Source: Gemmatimonadota bacterium
Lineage (GTDB): Bacteria; Gemmatimonadota; Gemmatimonadetes; Longimicrobiales; Gaopeijiaceae
Direction: 5' to 3'
NCBI GenBank assembly: GCA_003248075.1
Contig: QJYK01000304.1
Span: forward strand, 1-58,759
DNA length: 58,759 nt
Of the stretch, positions 1-7,840 are shown piece by piece; within the stretch, counting starts at the first letter, position 1, and each line of letters begins with the position of its first letter. The notes beneath the pieces are model-generated. The model was not told the origin of the DNA. It worked only from the letters and a program-made list of their open reading frames with translations, and searched no databases. Made by a program: the position numbers and the translations under genes.

Positions 1-498
1 GTCAAGCCTGTGATCGGGTCGTGGGGCCGGTTGATCGGTCGTGTCAACGACGCCGACGCCCTCGAGAGCATCCTCGACCACAAGGAGGCCCTGGGCGGGG
101 CACCGCACGCCGTCATCTATCTCCAGCGCTTCGTGGACAAGAGGGGGCGTGACATCCGTTCGTTCGTGGTGGACGGCCGATGCGTCGCGGCGATCGAGCG
201 CACCTCGGCGCATTGGAAGACGAACACGGCGCTGGGGGCGACCGCCTCGGCCCGAATCGTCGACCCCGAGCTGGCGGCACTGTCCGAGGCGGCCGCGGCC
301 GCGGTGGGCGGAGGCGTCGTGGCCATCGATGTCTTCGAGACCGACCGGGGACTGCTGGTCAACGAGGTGAACGGGACCATGGAGTTCCGCAATTCCGTCC
401 ACACGACCGGCGTGGACATCCCGGGCCTCGTCGCGGACCACGTGGTGCGGAGGGCGACGGAGTCCCCGGGAGAAGGCGCAAGGGGCCGCGTGGCGTGA
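1..498 (+). CDS. lysX: LysX-like ATP-grasp ligase (C-terminal part)
   Basis: C-terminal 165 residues of an ATP-grasp ligase of the LysX/RimK group; the 5' end lies outside the window and the reading frame is open from base 1. LysX ligates alpha-aminoadipate (ArgX: glutamate) to the C-terminal Glu of the carrier protein LysW. The visible '[11 protein letters not shown]' and the C-terminal '[22 protein letters not shown]' region, with acidic and Asn metal-binding residues, resemble Thermus LysX. The stop codon overlaps the GTG start of lysY (GTGA), as expected in a translationally coupled operon. Whether the enzyme acts on aminoadipate, glutamate or both cannot be told from this part. The lysW carrier gene is not in the window and is presumably upstream. 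Confidence 0.88.
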   Translation, partial: VKPVIGSWGRLIGRVNDADALESILDHKEALGGAPHAVIYLQRFVDKRGRDIRSFVVDGRCVAAIERTSAHWKTNTALGATASARIVDPELAALSEAAAAAVGGGVVAIDVFETDRGLLVNEVNGTMEFRNSVHTTGVDIPGLVADHVVRRATESPGEGARGRVA

Positions 499-1532
499 TC
501 CGGGTCTCCATCCTGGGAGGCTCGGGATACGGTGGTGGCGAGCTGCTCCGCATCCTCCTGGGGCACCCTGCCGTCGAGGTCTCACAGGTGACGTCGCGAA
601 GCCTGGCCGGCAAGCCTGTGTCGCGCGCGCATCCCAACCTGCGCGGGGCGACGCCGCTTCGCTTCACGGACCCGGACGATCTCGGGCAGTGCGACCTGCT
701 GTTCGCCGCGCTGCCCCACGGCGAGGCCGCCCGCCGATGGGACGACCTGGCGCCCCTCGCGGAGCGGTTCATCGACCTCAGCGCGGACTTCAGGCTCGAT
801 GACCCCGCAATCCATGCGCGCCACTACGGAGAGCACCCACGCCCGGATCTGCTCGGACGATTCGCTTACGGCCTCGCCGAGGTCAATCGCGATGCCATTC
901 GGGACGCCACCCACGTGGCTGCCGGAGGCTGCAACGCCACCGTCTCGATTCTCGCCCTCGCGCCGCTGTATGAGGCGGGCGTGGTCCACCGTGACCGCAC
1001 GGTGGTGGACGTGAAGGTCGGATCCAGCGAAGGCGGGGCACAGCCCAACGAGGGCTCGCACCACCCGATCCGGTCCGGCGTCGTACGCCCCTACAAGGCC
1101 GTCGGTCACCGGCACACGGCCGAGGTCGAAGCCGTGCTCTCCAGGACCGGCGACGCCCGGGTCCATCTGAGCGTCACCGCGGTCGACGTGGTGCGTGGGG
1201 CCGCCGCCCTGGCCCATGTCTTCCTCACCGAGCCGCTGGCGGAGAAAGACGTCTGGGGCATTCTCCGTAGCCGCTACGGTGCCGAGCCGTTCGTGCGCTT
1301 GGTGGCCGAGCGCTCGGGAGCGTTCAAGCTCCCGGACCCGAAGCTTCTCGCGGGGACGAACTACTGCGATGTCGGATTCGAGCTCGACCCGCTCTCCGAT
1401 CGTCTGGTGGTGATCGCCGCCATCGACAACCTGGTGAAGGGCTCGGCGGGACAGGCCGTTCAGGCGATGAACATCATGATGGGCTGGGACGAGCGCGCGG
1501 GGCTGGCGTTTCCCGGCCTGCACCCGGTGTGA
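495..1532 (+). CDS. lysY: LysW-aminoadipyl/glutamyl phosphate reductase (ArgC/LysY family)
   Basis: 345-aa NADPH-dependent semialdehyde dehydrogenase of the ArgC/LysY family. It reduces the LysW-bound acyl phosphate to the semialdehyde, the third LysW-carrier step. N-terminal Rossmann motif '[14 protein letters not shown]'; catalytic Cys in 'AAGGCNATV'; conserved '[16 protein letters not shown]' and His in 'GHRHTAEVE'. Length is normal for the family. The GTG start at 495 overlaps the lysX stop and places the Rossmann motif at residue 8; the longer upstream extension is only antisense-like low-complexity Arg/Gly sequence. It is followed after 2 bases by the amidotransferase gene. Family assignment is firm; lysine versus arginine use is inferred from the lysX and lysZJ neighbours. 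Confidence 0.9.
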   Translation: MIRVSILGGSGYGGGELLRILLGHPAVEVSQVTSRSLAGKPVSRAHPNLRGATPLRFTDPDDLGQCDLLFAALPHGEAARRWDDLAPLAERFIDLSADFRLDDPAIHARHYGEHPRPDLLGRFAYGLAEVNRDAIRDATHVAAGGCNATVSILALAPLYEAGVVHRDRTVVDVKVGSSEGGAQPNEGSHHPIRSGVVRPYKAVGHRHTAEVEAVLSRTGDARVHLSVTAVDVVRGAAALAHVFLTEPLAEKDVWGILRSRYGAEPFVRLVAERSGAFKLPDPKLLAGTNYCDVGFELDPLSDRLVVIAAIDNLVKGSAGQAVQAMNIMMGWDERAGLAFPGLHPV

Positions 1533-1534
1533 CC

Positions 1535-2221
1535 ATGTGTCGAATTCTGGCCGTCCAGGCCGACGAGCCCGTCGACCCGGTGCCGTGGATCGAGGCGTTC
1601 GCCGAGCGTTGTCGCGCGAGCCGCGAGTACCAGGGCGACGGCTGGGGCGTGGCCTGGCGGGAGCGCGATGCCTGGCTGCGGCACCGATCCGTACGACCGA
1701 TCTGGGACGACCTCCCCGACGTGTTGCCGGGGTCGCGCCTCTTCGTCGTGCACGCGCGCAGCGCGTTTCGAAACGAGGGCGTCGCCGTCGAGAACAACAT
1801 GCCCTTCCTGGAGCAGGACCTGGCCTTCGCGTTCAACGGCGAGCTTCGCGGCGTGCGCCTTGCCGCACCCGGCGACACGGGCGCAGCGCGACTGCTCCAC
1901 CTCTTCACGCGCTTCCGAGCGTCGGCGGCAGGCGACGGACTGGCCGCGCTGGCTCGCCTGGATGGGGTGATCGCCTCGCGCACCGACTACGTCCGCGCGC
2001 TGAACCTGGTGATCAGCGACGGCCGGTCGATCTGGGTCAACGCCCACCACTCCGAAGATCCGGACTACTTCACGATGCACCACGCGTGGGTCGATCTCGG
2101 CCACGGTGCCGTCGCGCGCGCGGTCACGTCCGAAAGGCTTTCGCTCCCCGGTGTGGAGCCCCGTTGGGAGGCGATTCCCAACCACACGACACAGATCCTC
2201 GGGGAGGTCGCGACGTGCTGA
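1535..2221 (+). CDS. Class II glutamine amidotransferase (YafJ/EgtC-like)
   Basis: 228-aa N-terminal-nucleophile glutaminase domain. I chose the ATG at 1535 over the in-frame GTG at 1529 because it yields Met-Cys-Arg: Cys2 is the class II catalytic nucleophile exposed after Met removal. Other family signatures are 'GDGWGVAW', 'RSAFRNEGVAVENNMPF' (the His-Ala-Arg/Asn region) and 'FAFNGEL' (oxyanion Asn-Gly). It contains no synthase domain, so it is a stand-alone glutaminase or hydrolase of the YafJ/EgtC type. It sits inside the lysine operon, 2 bases after lysY and overlapping the lysZJ start by 7 bases, so it is very likely co-translated. Its role there is unknown. Possibilities are ammonia supply, or deamidation or hydrolysis of a gamma-glutamyl-type intermediate, since carrier-bound intermediates are gamma-linked to a Glu. 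That last idea is speculation. Confidence 0.8.
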   Translation: MCRILAVQADEPVDPVPWIEAFAERCRASREYQGDGWGVAWRERDAWLRHRSVRPIWDDLPDVLPGSRLFVVHARSAFRNEGVAVENNMPFLEQDLAFAFNGELRGVRLAAPGDTGAARLLHLFTRFRASAAGDGLAALARLDGVIASRTDYVRALNLVISDGRSIWVNAHHSEDPDYFTMHHAWVDLGHGAVARAVTSERLSLPGVEPRWEAIPNHTTQILGEVATC

Positions 2222-4353
2222 TCGTCAAAGTGGGCGGCGGTGACATCGACCTGGACGCGATCGCGGTGGACCTGGCGTCGCTGGCGAGACCGTTCGTCTT
2301 GCTTCATGGCGCGAACAAGCTGCGCGACAACGTGGCTGTCGCGCTCGGACACCCGCCCACCGTGGTCGAGTCCGTGTCCGGCTACACCAGCGTGCTGACG
2401 GACGAGCACGCGATCGACGCGCTGATGGCGGCATACGCCGGCATCCGGAACAAGAGGCTGGTGGAAGCCCTGCGCAGGGCCGGGGTGAACGCGCTCGGCC
2501 TCACCGGGCTCGACGGAGGACTCGTCCAGGGTGTACGCGGGCCTGGAATCCGCACGATTCGAGACGGGCGCAAGCTCCTGCTCCGCGACCTGTCGGGAAA
2601 GCCCCGCCGGGTCGACGGGCGTCTGCTGCGCACCCTCCTGGGGGAGGGGTATGCCCCGGTCATCACGGTGCCGATCGTCGGCGAGGATGGCGGAGCCCTC
2701 AACACGGAGAACGACGATGTCCTCGCGCTCCTGGCCTCCGACCTGGGCGCCAGCGACGTGGTCTCTCTCATCGAGGCGCCTGGGCTGCTGTCCGACCGAC
2801 GAGACCCTTCGACCGTCGTGCGCGATCTGGAGAGCGCGGATCTCGAGGCGTGGGAGGGCCGGGTCGAGGGTCGGATGAGGCGGAAGATCCGTGCCCTGCG
2901 AACGCTCTTCGAGCTCGCCGCGCCTCCGGGGCCCGTGGTGCGCATCGCCGACGGCCGGACGCGGCAGCCCGTGAGCGAGGCCCTCGCCGGCGCGGGCACG
3001 AGGGTGACCCTTTCACCGGGGCGGCAGCTCGCCGTCCCCACCTCCGCCGACCAGGATCCGGGACACGCCCTCCATGCCACGTCCAGCGCCGGTTGGCTGG
3101 AGCGCCAGCGGGTCCATGAGCTGGATCCCTACGGAAAGAGGGGCCTCACCCTGGTCGACGGGACCGGCGCGACCGTGCGCGACATCGAGGGACGCGTGTA
3201 CGTCGATTGCATCGGCGGGCACGGGGCTCTCGCCCTCGGACACCGCCATCCGGCCCTGGCGGTGGCCCTGGCCGACCAGGCGGAGCGGGTCTGGTCCGTA
3301 CCCGGCTCCTACGGGTCCCCGGCGCGCGCCAGGCTGCTGGAGCGACTTCACGAGGCACTTCCCGCGGAGCTCGATCGGACCTTCCTGTCGAACTCGGGGA
3401 CCGAGGCCGTGGAGGCCGCGCTGAAGATCGCGCGCAGCCACACCGGACGCTCCGGCTTCGTCGCGGCCCTGCGCGGATTCCACGGCCGCACCATGGGGGC
3501 GCTGTCGGTCACGAGCGAGGCCCGTTATCGGGAACCCTTCGAGCCGCTCCTGGGCGGGGTGCGCCGGATTCCGTTCAACGACCGTGATGCGCTTCGGGAC
3601 GCCGTCGACGAAGAGGTGGCGGCGGTGGTCCTCGAGCCGGTGCAGGGCGAAGCGGGCGTGCACCCCGCCGACCCGGGGTTCCTGCAGGCGGCCCGCGAAG
3701 CGTGCGACGCGGCGGGTGCGCTCCTCGTTCTCGACGAAGTGCAAACGGGCTTCGGCCGTACCGGTCGAATGTTCGCCTTCGAGCGCGCCGGCGTAGTACC
3801 GGACGTGCTATGCCTGGCGAAGAGCATCGCCGGCGGGCTCCCACTGGGCGCGACGGCGGTGCGGCGCGGGATCGAGCTGCCCCTGGGCGCCCACGGGTCC
3901 ACGTTCGGCGGGAATCCCCTCGCCTGCGCGGTGGGCCGTGCCACCCTCGACGTTCTCCTCGACACCGAGTTGCTTTCGGAAGTCGAGGAGAAGGGACACC
4001 GGCTCGAGGCCCTGCTCGTGCGTGCGTCGCTGCCGGTCGTGCGCGAAGTGCGCCGCGTCGGACTCATGGTGGGGATTCAGCTACGCCTGCCGGTGCGGCC
4101 GTACCTCGCGCGTCTGCAGGAGGAGGGCGTCCTCGCGCTCGCGGCAGGATCGACGGTGCTCCGCTTGCTGCCGCCTCTCATCATCACCGGTGAGCAGATC
4201 GAGCTCGTGGCTCGCGCGCTCGTGCGCGTGCTCGGCGAGGCCCCCGAGGCGTCGTCGGATGCGGCCCGCGATCGGTCTCTGGAGTCGCGCGGGGACCCGT
4301 ATGCGCCGGGCCAGGGCTCCGAGCCGGGACCCGCCCTGCTCAGCCGGCCCTAG
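2215..4353 (+). CDS. LysZ-LysJ fusion: LysW-aminoadipate kinase + LysW-semialdehyde aminotransferase
   Basis: A single open frame of 712 aa with two complete enzymes. Residues about 1-265 are an amino-acid kinase of the ArgB/LysZ family: 'LIVKVGGGDIDLDA', 'LLHGANKLRDNVA', 'GLTGLDGGLV', 'NTENDDVLALLASDL' and 'GRMRRKI' closely follow Thermus LysZ. From about residue 285 to 680 it is a class III PLP aminotransferase of the ArgD/LysJ family: 'NSGTEAVEAALKIAR', 'GFHGRTMGALSVT', 'LVLDEVQTGFGRTG', PLP Lys in 'CLAKSIAGGLPLGA' and 'GSTFGGNPLACAV'. The roughly 20-residue linker has no Met or stop, so the halves are not separate genes. The GTG start at 2215 overlaps the amidotransferase stop. The last 30 residues are a low-complexity tail. 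The kinase and the aminotransferase catalyse steps 2 and 4 of the LysW pathway, with LysY between them. Confidence 0.88.
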   Translation: MLIVKVGGGDIDLDAIAVDLASLARPFVLLHGANKLRDNVAVALGHPPTVVESVSGYTSVLTDEHAIDALMAAYAGIRNKRLVEALRRAGVNALGLTGLDGGLVQGVRGPGIRTIRDGRKLLLRDLSGKPRRVDGRLLRTLLGEGYAPVITVPIVGEDGGALNTENDDVLALLASDLGASDVVSLIEAPGLLSDRRDPSTVVRDLESADLEAWEGRVEGRMRRKIRALRTLFELAAPPGPVVRIADGRTRQPVSEALAGAGTRVTLSPGRQLAVPTSADQDPGHALHATSSAGWLERQRVHELDPYGKRGLTLVDGTGATVRDIEGRVYVDCIGGHGALALGHRHPALAVALADQAERVWSVPGSYGSPARARLLERLHEALPAELDRTFLSNSGTEAVEAALKIARSHTGRSGFVAALRGFHGRTMGALSVTSEARYREPFEPLLGGVRRIPFNDRDALRDAVDEEVAAVVLEPVQGEAGVHPADPGFLQAAREACDAAGALLVLDEVQTGFGRTGRMFAFERAGVVPDVLCLAKSIAGGLPLGATAVRRGIELPLGAHGSTFGGNPLACAVGRATLDVLLDTELLSEVEEKGHRLEALLVRASLPVVREVRRVGLMVGIQLRLPVRPYLARLQEEGVLALAAGSTVLRLLPPLIITGEQIELVARALVRVLGEAPEASSDAARDRSLESRGDPYAPGQGSEPGPALLSRP

Positions 4354-4693
4354 TCCCGTCCGGAACGGGTGACTCAGGGACGGCCAGCACGGGCGTGATC
4401 CCGTCCGGGTACCCGAGATCGAAGAGCATCCCCTCCGAGACGTGGCCCATCATCCGGCGCGGCTCCATGTTCACGACGAAGAGGGCCTGACGGCCGACGA
4501 TCTCGGCGGGGTTCCGTCGCTCGGCCTTGATCCCGGCCAGGATGGTCCGCTCGTGGTCACCGAACGAGACCCTCATGCGCACGAGCTTGCGGGAGCCCTC
4601 CACGTCATGGACTTCCCGAACGGTCCCGACACGGACGTCGAGGGCGCTGAGGGCGTCGATGCCCACCGATGGCTTCACGGGAGCCGGTTCCAT
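4340..4693 (-). CDS. CsaA-like tRNA-binding (EMAP-II OB-fold) protein
   Basis: 117-aa stand-alone tRNA-binding domain of the CsaA / MetRS C-terminal type. 'IDALSALDVRVGTVREVHDVEGSRKLVRMRVSFGD' is the beta1-beta2 OB-fold signature, followed by 'RTILAGI', 'VVNMEPRRMMGHVSEGML' and a C-terminal 'GITPV'. CsaA proteins are reported as dimeric tRNA-binding chaperone-like proteins. The gene is convergent with lysZJ and their 3' ends overlap by 14 bases. Its start lies back to back with the PadR promoter region. No strong ribosome-binding site precedes the ATG. Confidence 0.75.
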   Translation of the reverse strand: MEPAPVKPSVGIDALSALDVRVGTVREVHDVEGSRKLVRMRVSFGDHERTILAGIKAERRNPAEIVGRQALFVVNMEPRRMMGHVSEGMLFDLGYPDGITPVLAVPESPVPDGTRAG

Positions 4694-4710
4694 GGCGACA
4701 GAATCGCCCC

Positions 4711-4756
4711 TTGCGCCCTCCCGGTCGACCCATAAGATTCTTCCATAAGCATCTTA
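4711..4756 (+). promoter_or_regulatory. Tandem TAAG-N3-CTTA operator and promoter of the PadR/ADOP unit
   Basis: Two near-identical 11-bp dyads lie 13 bp apart: TAAG-ATT-CTTC at 4733-4743 (one mismatch) and TAAG-CAT-CTTA at 4746-4756 (perfect). A weak -35 (TTGCGC, 4711-4716) and a 16-bp spacer put the first dyad on the -10 (TAAGAT, 4733-4738). This layout suggests autorepression by the PadR protein starting at 4775. Confidence 0.5.
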
Positions 4757-4774
4757 CTGGAGAGGCGGGTAGCC

Positions 4775-5110
4775 GTGAAAGACACTGCGAACAATCTCGT
4801 CCGGGGAACGGTGGACCTGGTGGTCCTGCGCACCCTCGTGCGCGGACCCATGCACGGGTTCGCCATAGCGCGCTGGATCCGGGAGGGAAGCGACGACGAG
4901 GTGCGCTTCGAGGATGCGGCCCTCTACCAGTCGCTCCATCGGATGGAGCGCCAGGGGCTCGTCTCGTCTTCCTGGGGACGATCGGAGAACAACCGTCGGG
5001 CGCGCTTCTACGCTCTGACCCCGAAGGGCAGGCGGCGCCTGGACGATGAGTCGGCGGCGTTCCGGAGCTATGCGGCGGCGGTCACGCGGCTGCTCGAGGG
5101 CGACGGCTGA
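4775..5110 (+). CDS. PadR-family transcriptional repressor
   Basis: 111-aa winged-helix repressor. The N-terminal 'RGTVDLVVLRTLVRGPMHGFAIARWIREGSDDEVRFEDAALYQSLHRMERQGLV' is the PadR core, and 'FYALTPKGRRRLDDE' is the wing followed by the dimerisation helix. The GTG start at 4775 is preceded by a GGAGAGGCGG ribosome-binding site. It lies 18 bases ahead of an ADOP-type permease gene. This PadR-ADOP pairing, common in Acidobacteriota and Gemmatimonadota, suggests the regulator controls its own operon through the tandem dyad just upstream. The ligand is unknown. Confidence 0.85.
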   Translation: MKDTANNLVRGTVDLVVLRTLVRGPMHGFAIARWIREGSDDEVRFEDAALYQSLHRMERQGLVSSSWGRSENNRRARFYALTPKGRRRLDDESAAFRSYAAAVTRLLEGDG

Positions 5111-5128
5111 CGCCGGGGGAGGTGGGGC

Positions 5129-7741
5129 ATGCGAAGGGAATCACGACTGATGCGAGAGAATCCGGAGCGCGACGTCGCCGAGGAGCTGGCCTTCCATGTG
5201 GCGCGCCGGGTGGACGAGCTCCGCCAGGAGGGGCTATCCCGAGCCGAGGCCGAGCGTCGGGCGCAGCACGAATTCGGGGATCTGGAGGCGACGCGACGCT
5301 ATTGCGCGGCGCAGGATCGACGGCGTCTCCGGGCCTCGGCGATCACCGCCGCCGCGGCCGCCGTCCGCGACGACTTCACGCAGGCGTGGCGCTCGCTGGT
5401 CCGGGCTCCACGCTCCGTTCTGGTTCCCCTTTTCATTCTGGCCGCGGGCATCACGTTGAACGCGCTCGTGTTCAGCGTGGTGCGGAGCGTCCTGCTGGCC
5501 CCCCTCCCCTTCCGCGAAGCGAGCCGGGTGGTCGTCGCTGCCGAGACGGGAACCGGTCTTGGTGGAGCCTCCTACCCCGTACTCACCTCCTGGCGCGAGC
5601 AGGCTGCGGGCGCGGACGGATTGGGAGCGTACCTCCGGAACGCGTCGATCCTGAACGAGTCTGGCGAGCCCCGCCACGTCTCGACGGCCCTGGTCACCGA
5701 GGGCTTTCTCTCCCTCCTGGACCGCCCCCTGCTCCTCGGTCGCGGCCTCGGCGCGGAGGAGCACGCACCGGGCGGCACCCCGGGTGTGCTGGTCTCCGAG
5801 GGGTTCTGGCGAGGTCCGCTCGGCGGCGATCCCGATGTCCTCGACGCCACCGTGTCGCTGGACGGCACCGAGCACCCCGTGAGGGGCGTGCTCCGCGCCG
5901 AGGCCGCCTTCCCGGACGATGTGGAGCTCTGGCTCCCCGTCGAGAGGGAGAACCCGGGGCTCACCGAGGTGGTCGGCGCTAAGATCTTCACGACCCTGGT
6001 GAGGATGCGGCCGGGCGTCCATCCCGCAGAGCTCGAGGCCCAGCTCGGCCCGTTGACCGCTTCGGTTCCAGGCGGTGCCGAAGCCGTCTCGGTCGTCACG
6101 GCGTCCGACCGTTTCCTGGGAGACGTACGCCGACCGCTCCTTCTCCTGCAGGCCGCGGTCCTCCTCGTGCTCCTCGCGGCGTGCGCCAACGCCGGGGGAT
6201 TGCTGCTCGCGCGCGCCACTTCCCGCCGCGCCGACCAGGCCGTGCGGACCTCTCTGGGGGCCGGATCGCTCCGAATGGCCCGAACGGTCGTCGCCGAGGG
6301 CGTCCTCGTCGGGCTCGGCGCCGGCCTCGCCGGCCTGACGTGCGCGAAGGCTCTGCTCGCTCCGGCGCTCACCCTGGTACCGCCGGGACTCCCGCGCTCC
6401 GACGATGTCACGCTCGACGCCACCGTGGTCGTGGCGGCCCTCCTCCTGGCCGTGGCCACCGGCGTGGTGACGGCGCTGGCCCCGGCTCTCTCGGGGATGC
6501 GCGTCGATCCCTCCGAGCTGCTGCGTGCCACGCGGGGCCAGACCGGTGCAGCGCCCTGGCTCAGGAGGCTTCTCGATGGGCTCGCGGTCGGTCAGGTCGG
6601 CCTGGCGATGCTGCTCACGGTCGGAGCGACGCTCCTCCTGCGCAGCTTCGTCGCGACCGTGCGAGAGGACGCCGGGTTCGAGCCCGGCGGAATCACGGTC
6701 CTCGACATCTCGCCGCCGGAGGCTCGCTACCCCGATCTCGCCAGCGTGCACGCGCTCCAGCGCTCCCTGCTGGAGCGGGCACGCGGCCTTCCAGGTGCGA
6801 GCGCGGCCGCGCTCGCCGTCAACCTCCCGATCTCCGGCTCCAACATGGTCTCGCCGCTGATGGTCGAGGGAGCGGCGCAACCCACCGCCGCGGCGCAGAT
6901 CTCCGCGGTCACGTCGGGCTTCTTCGAGGTGCTCCGCATTCCCGTCTCGGAAGGCGGCCCAGGCCCGGAGTGGGACATGGAGGGCGGGCGCCGGATGATC
7001 GTCACGGACGCGACCCTGCGCACGACGGAAGGTCGGCCTCTGGCCGTCGGCGACCGGGCACACTCGTTCTTCGACACGCCTGCGGACGGCTCGCCCGCGA
7101 TGCGCGACCTGGTCGGCATCGCCGGACCCGTCCGTCATCGCGGCTTGAGGGAAGCGCCCGCTGCGATCGCCTATGAGCCGTTCTTCCAGCGCATGGACGT
7201 GCGTGGGTTCTCCCTGCTCGTTCGCTCCAGCGCGCCGGAGGGGACGGTGGCGGAGGCTGCCCGCGCACTGGTTCGGGATGTGGACCCCACGCTCGCCACG
7301 GACCGGATCACGACCATGGACGCGATGGTGGGGCGCTCGGTGGCCGCGCCCCGCTTCTATGCTTTGGGACTCACGGTCTTCGGTGTCCTCGCTGTCCTCC
7401 TCGCATTGGCGGGTTGCCATGCGGGTCTCGCCTTCAGGGTGAGCACCCGTCGAAGAGAGTTGGGATTGCGCATGGCGCTCGGGGCCTCATCGCCGCGGCT
7501 GCGCACGATGGTCGTGCGTCGGGGCCTGACCCTGGCGACGGTCGGCGCGGCGCTGGGCCTGTCAGGTGCGGCCCTGGCGAGTCGCTTTCTGGAAAGCCAG
7601 CTCTACGACGTCAGTCGCACCGACCCGCTCACGTACATCGTCTTGGCGGCTTTCGTGCTGGCGGCCACAGCAGCGGCCGCGGACGGGCCGGCCCGACGCG
7701 CGGCGGCGATGGATCCGGCCACGGTGCTGAGAGAGGATTAG
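5129..7741 (+). CDS. ADOP-family orphan ABC permease (MacB/FtsX-like)
   Basis: 870-aa permease of the duplicated-orphan type. The soluble N-terminal helix-rich 'ERDVAEELAFHVARRVDELRQEGLSRAEAERRAQHEFGD' segment is typical of ADOP proteins. It is followed by two MacB-like periplasmic core + FtsX units, each with transmembrane segments: one at about residues 95-120, three at about 340-460, three more after about 490 and 750-870. No ATPase gene is adjacent, hence 'orphan'. Substrate and partner ATPase are unknown; the family is thought to take part in export or in envelope stress responses. It is co-transcribed with the upstream padR-type gene (18-base gap, GGGGGAGGTGGGG ribosome-binding site). 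Confidence 0.85.
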   Translation: MRRESRLMRENPERDVAEELAFHVARRVDELRQEGLSRAEAERRAQHEFGDLEATRRYCAAQDRRRLRASAITAAAAAVRDDFTQAWRSLVRAPRSVLVPLFILAAGITLNALVFSVVRSVLLAPLPFREASRVVVAAETGTGLGGASYPVLTSWREQAAGADGLGAYLRNASILNESGEPRHVSTALVTEGFLSLLDRPLLLGRGLGAEEHAPGGTPGVLVSEGFWRGPLGGDPDVLDATVSLDGTEHPVRGVLRAEAAFPDDVELWLPVERENPGLTEVVGAKIFTTLVRMRPGVHPAELEAQLGPLTASVPGGAEAVSVVTASDRFLGDVRRPLLLLQAAVLLVLLAACANAGGLLLARATSRRADQAVRTSLGAGSLRMARTVVAEGVLVGLGAGLAGLTCAKALLAPALTLVPPGLPRSDDVTLDATVVVAALLLAVATGVVTALAPALSGMRVDPSELLRATRGQTGAAPWLRRLLDGLAVGQVGLAMLLTVGATLLLRSFVATVREDAGFEPGGITVLDISPPEARYPDLASVHALQRSLLERARGLPGASAAALAVNLPISGSNMVSPLMVEGAAQPTAAAQISAVTSGFFEVLRIPVSEGGPGPEWDMEGGRRMIVTDATLRTTEGRPLAVGDRAHSFFDTPADGSPAMRDLVGIAGPVRHRGLREAPAAIAYEPFFQRMDVRGFSLLVRSSAPEGTVAEAARALVRDVDPTLATDRITTMDAMVGRSVAAPRFYALGLTVFGVLAVLLALAGCHAGLAFRVSTRRRELGLRMALGASSPRLRTMVVRRGLTLATVGAALGLSGAALASRFLESQLYDVSRTDPLTYIVLAAFVLAATAAAADGPARRAAAMDPATVLRED

Positions 7742-7840
7742 GCGCTCGCTCCACGAGACGGTGCCCCGGCTGCGGCCAGAGCCGTTCCCGGAGCGGGGAT
7801 CGCGCCGGCCAGTCCAGCGACGAAACCCCGACGTGTCAGC

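Noticed and set aside
5234-7420. Long antisense open frame over the first ADOP gene (and similar ones over the S9 peptidase, glucan synthase and ATPase genes)
   Set aside because: Shadow frames caused by high GC at third codon positions; composition is Arg/Gly/His-rich with no domain.
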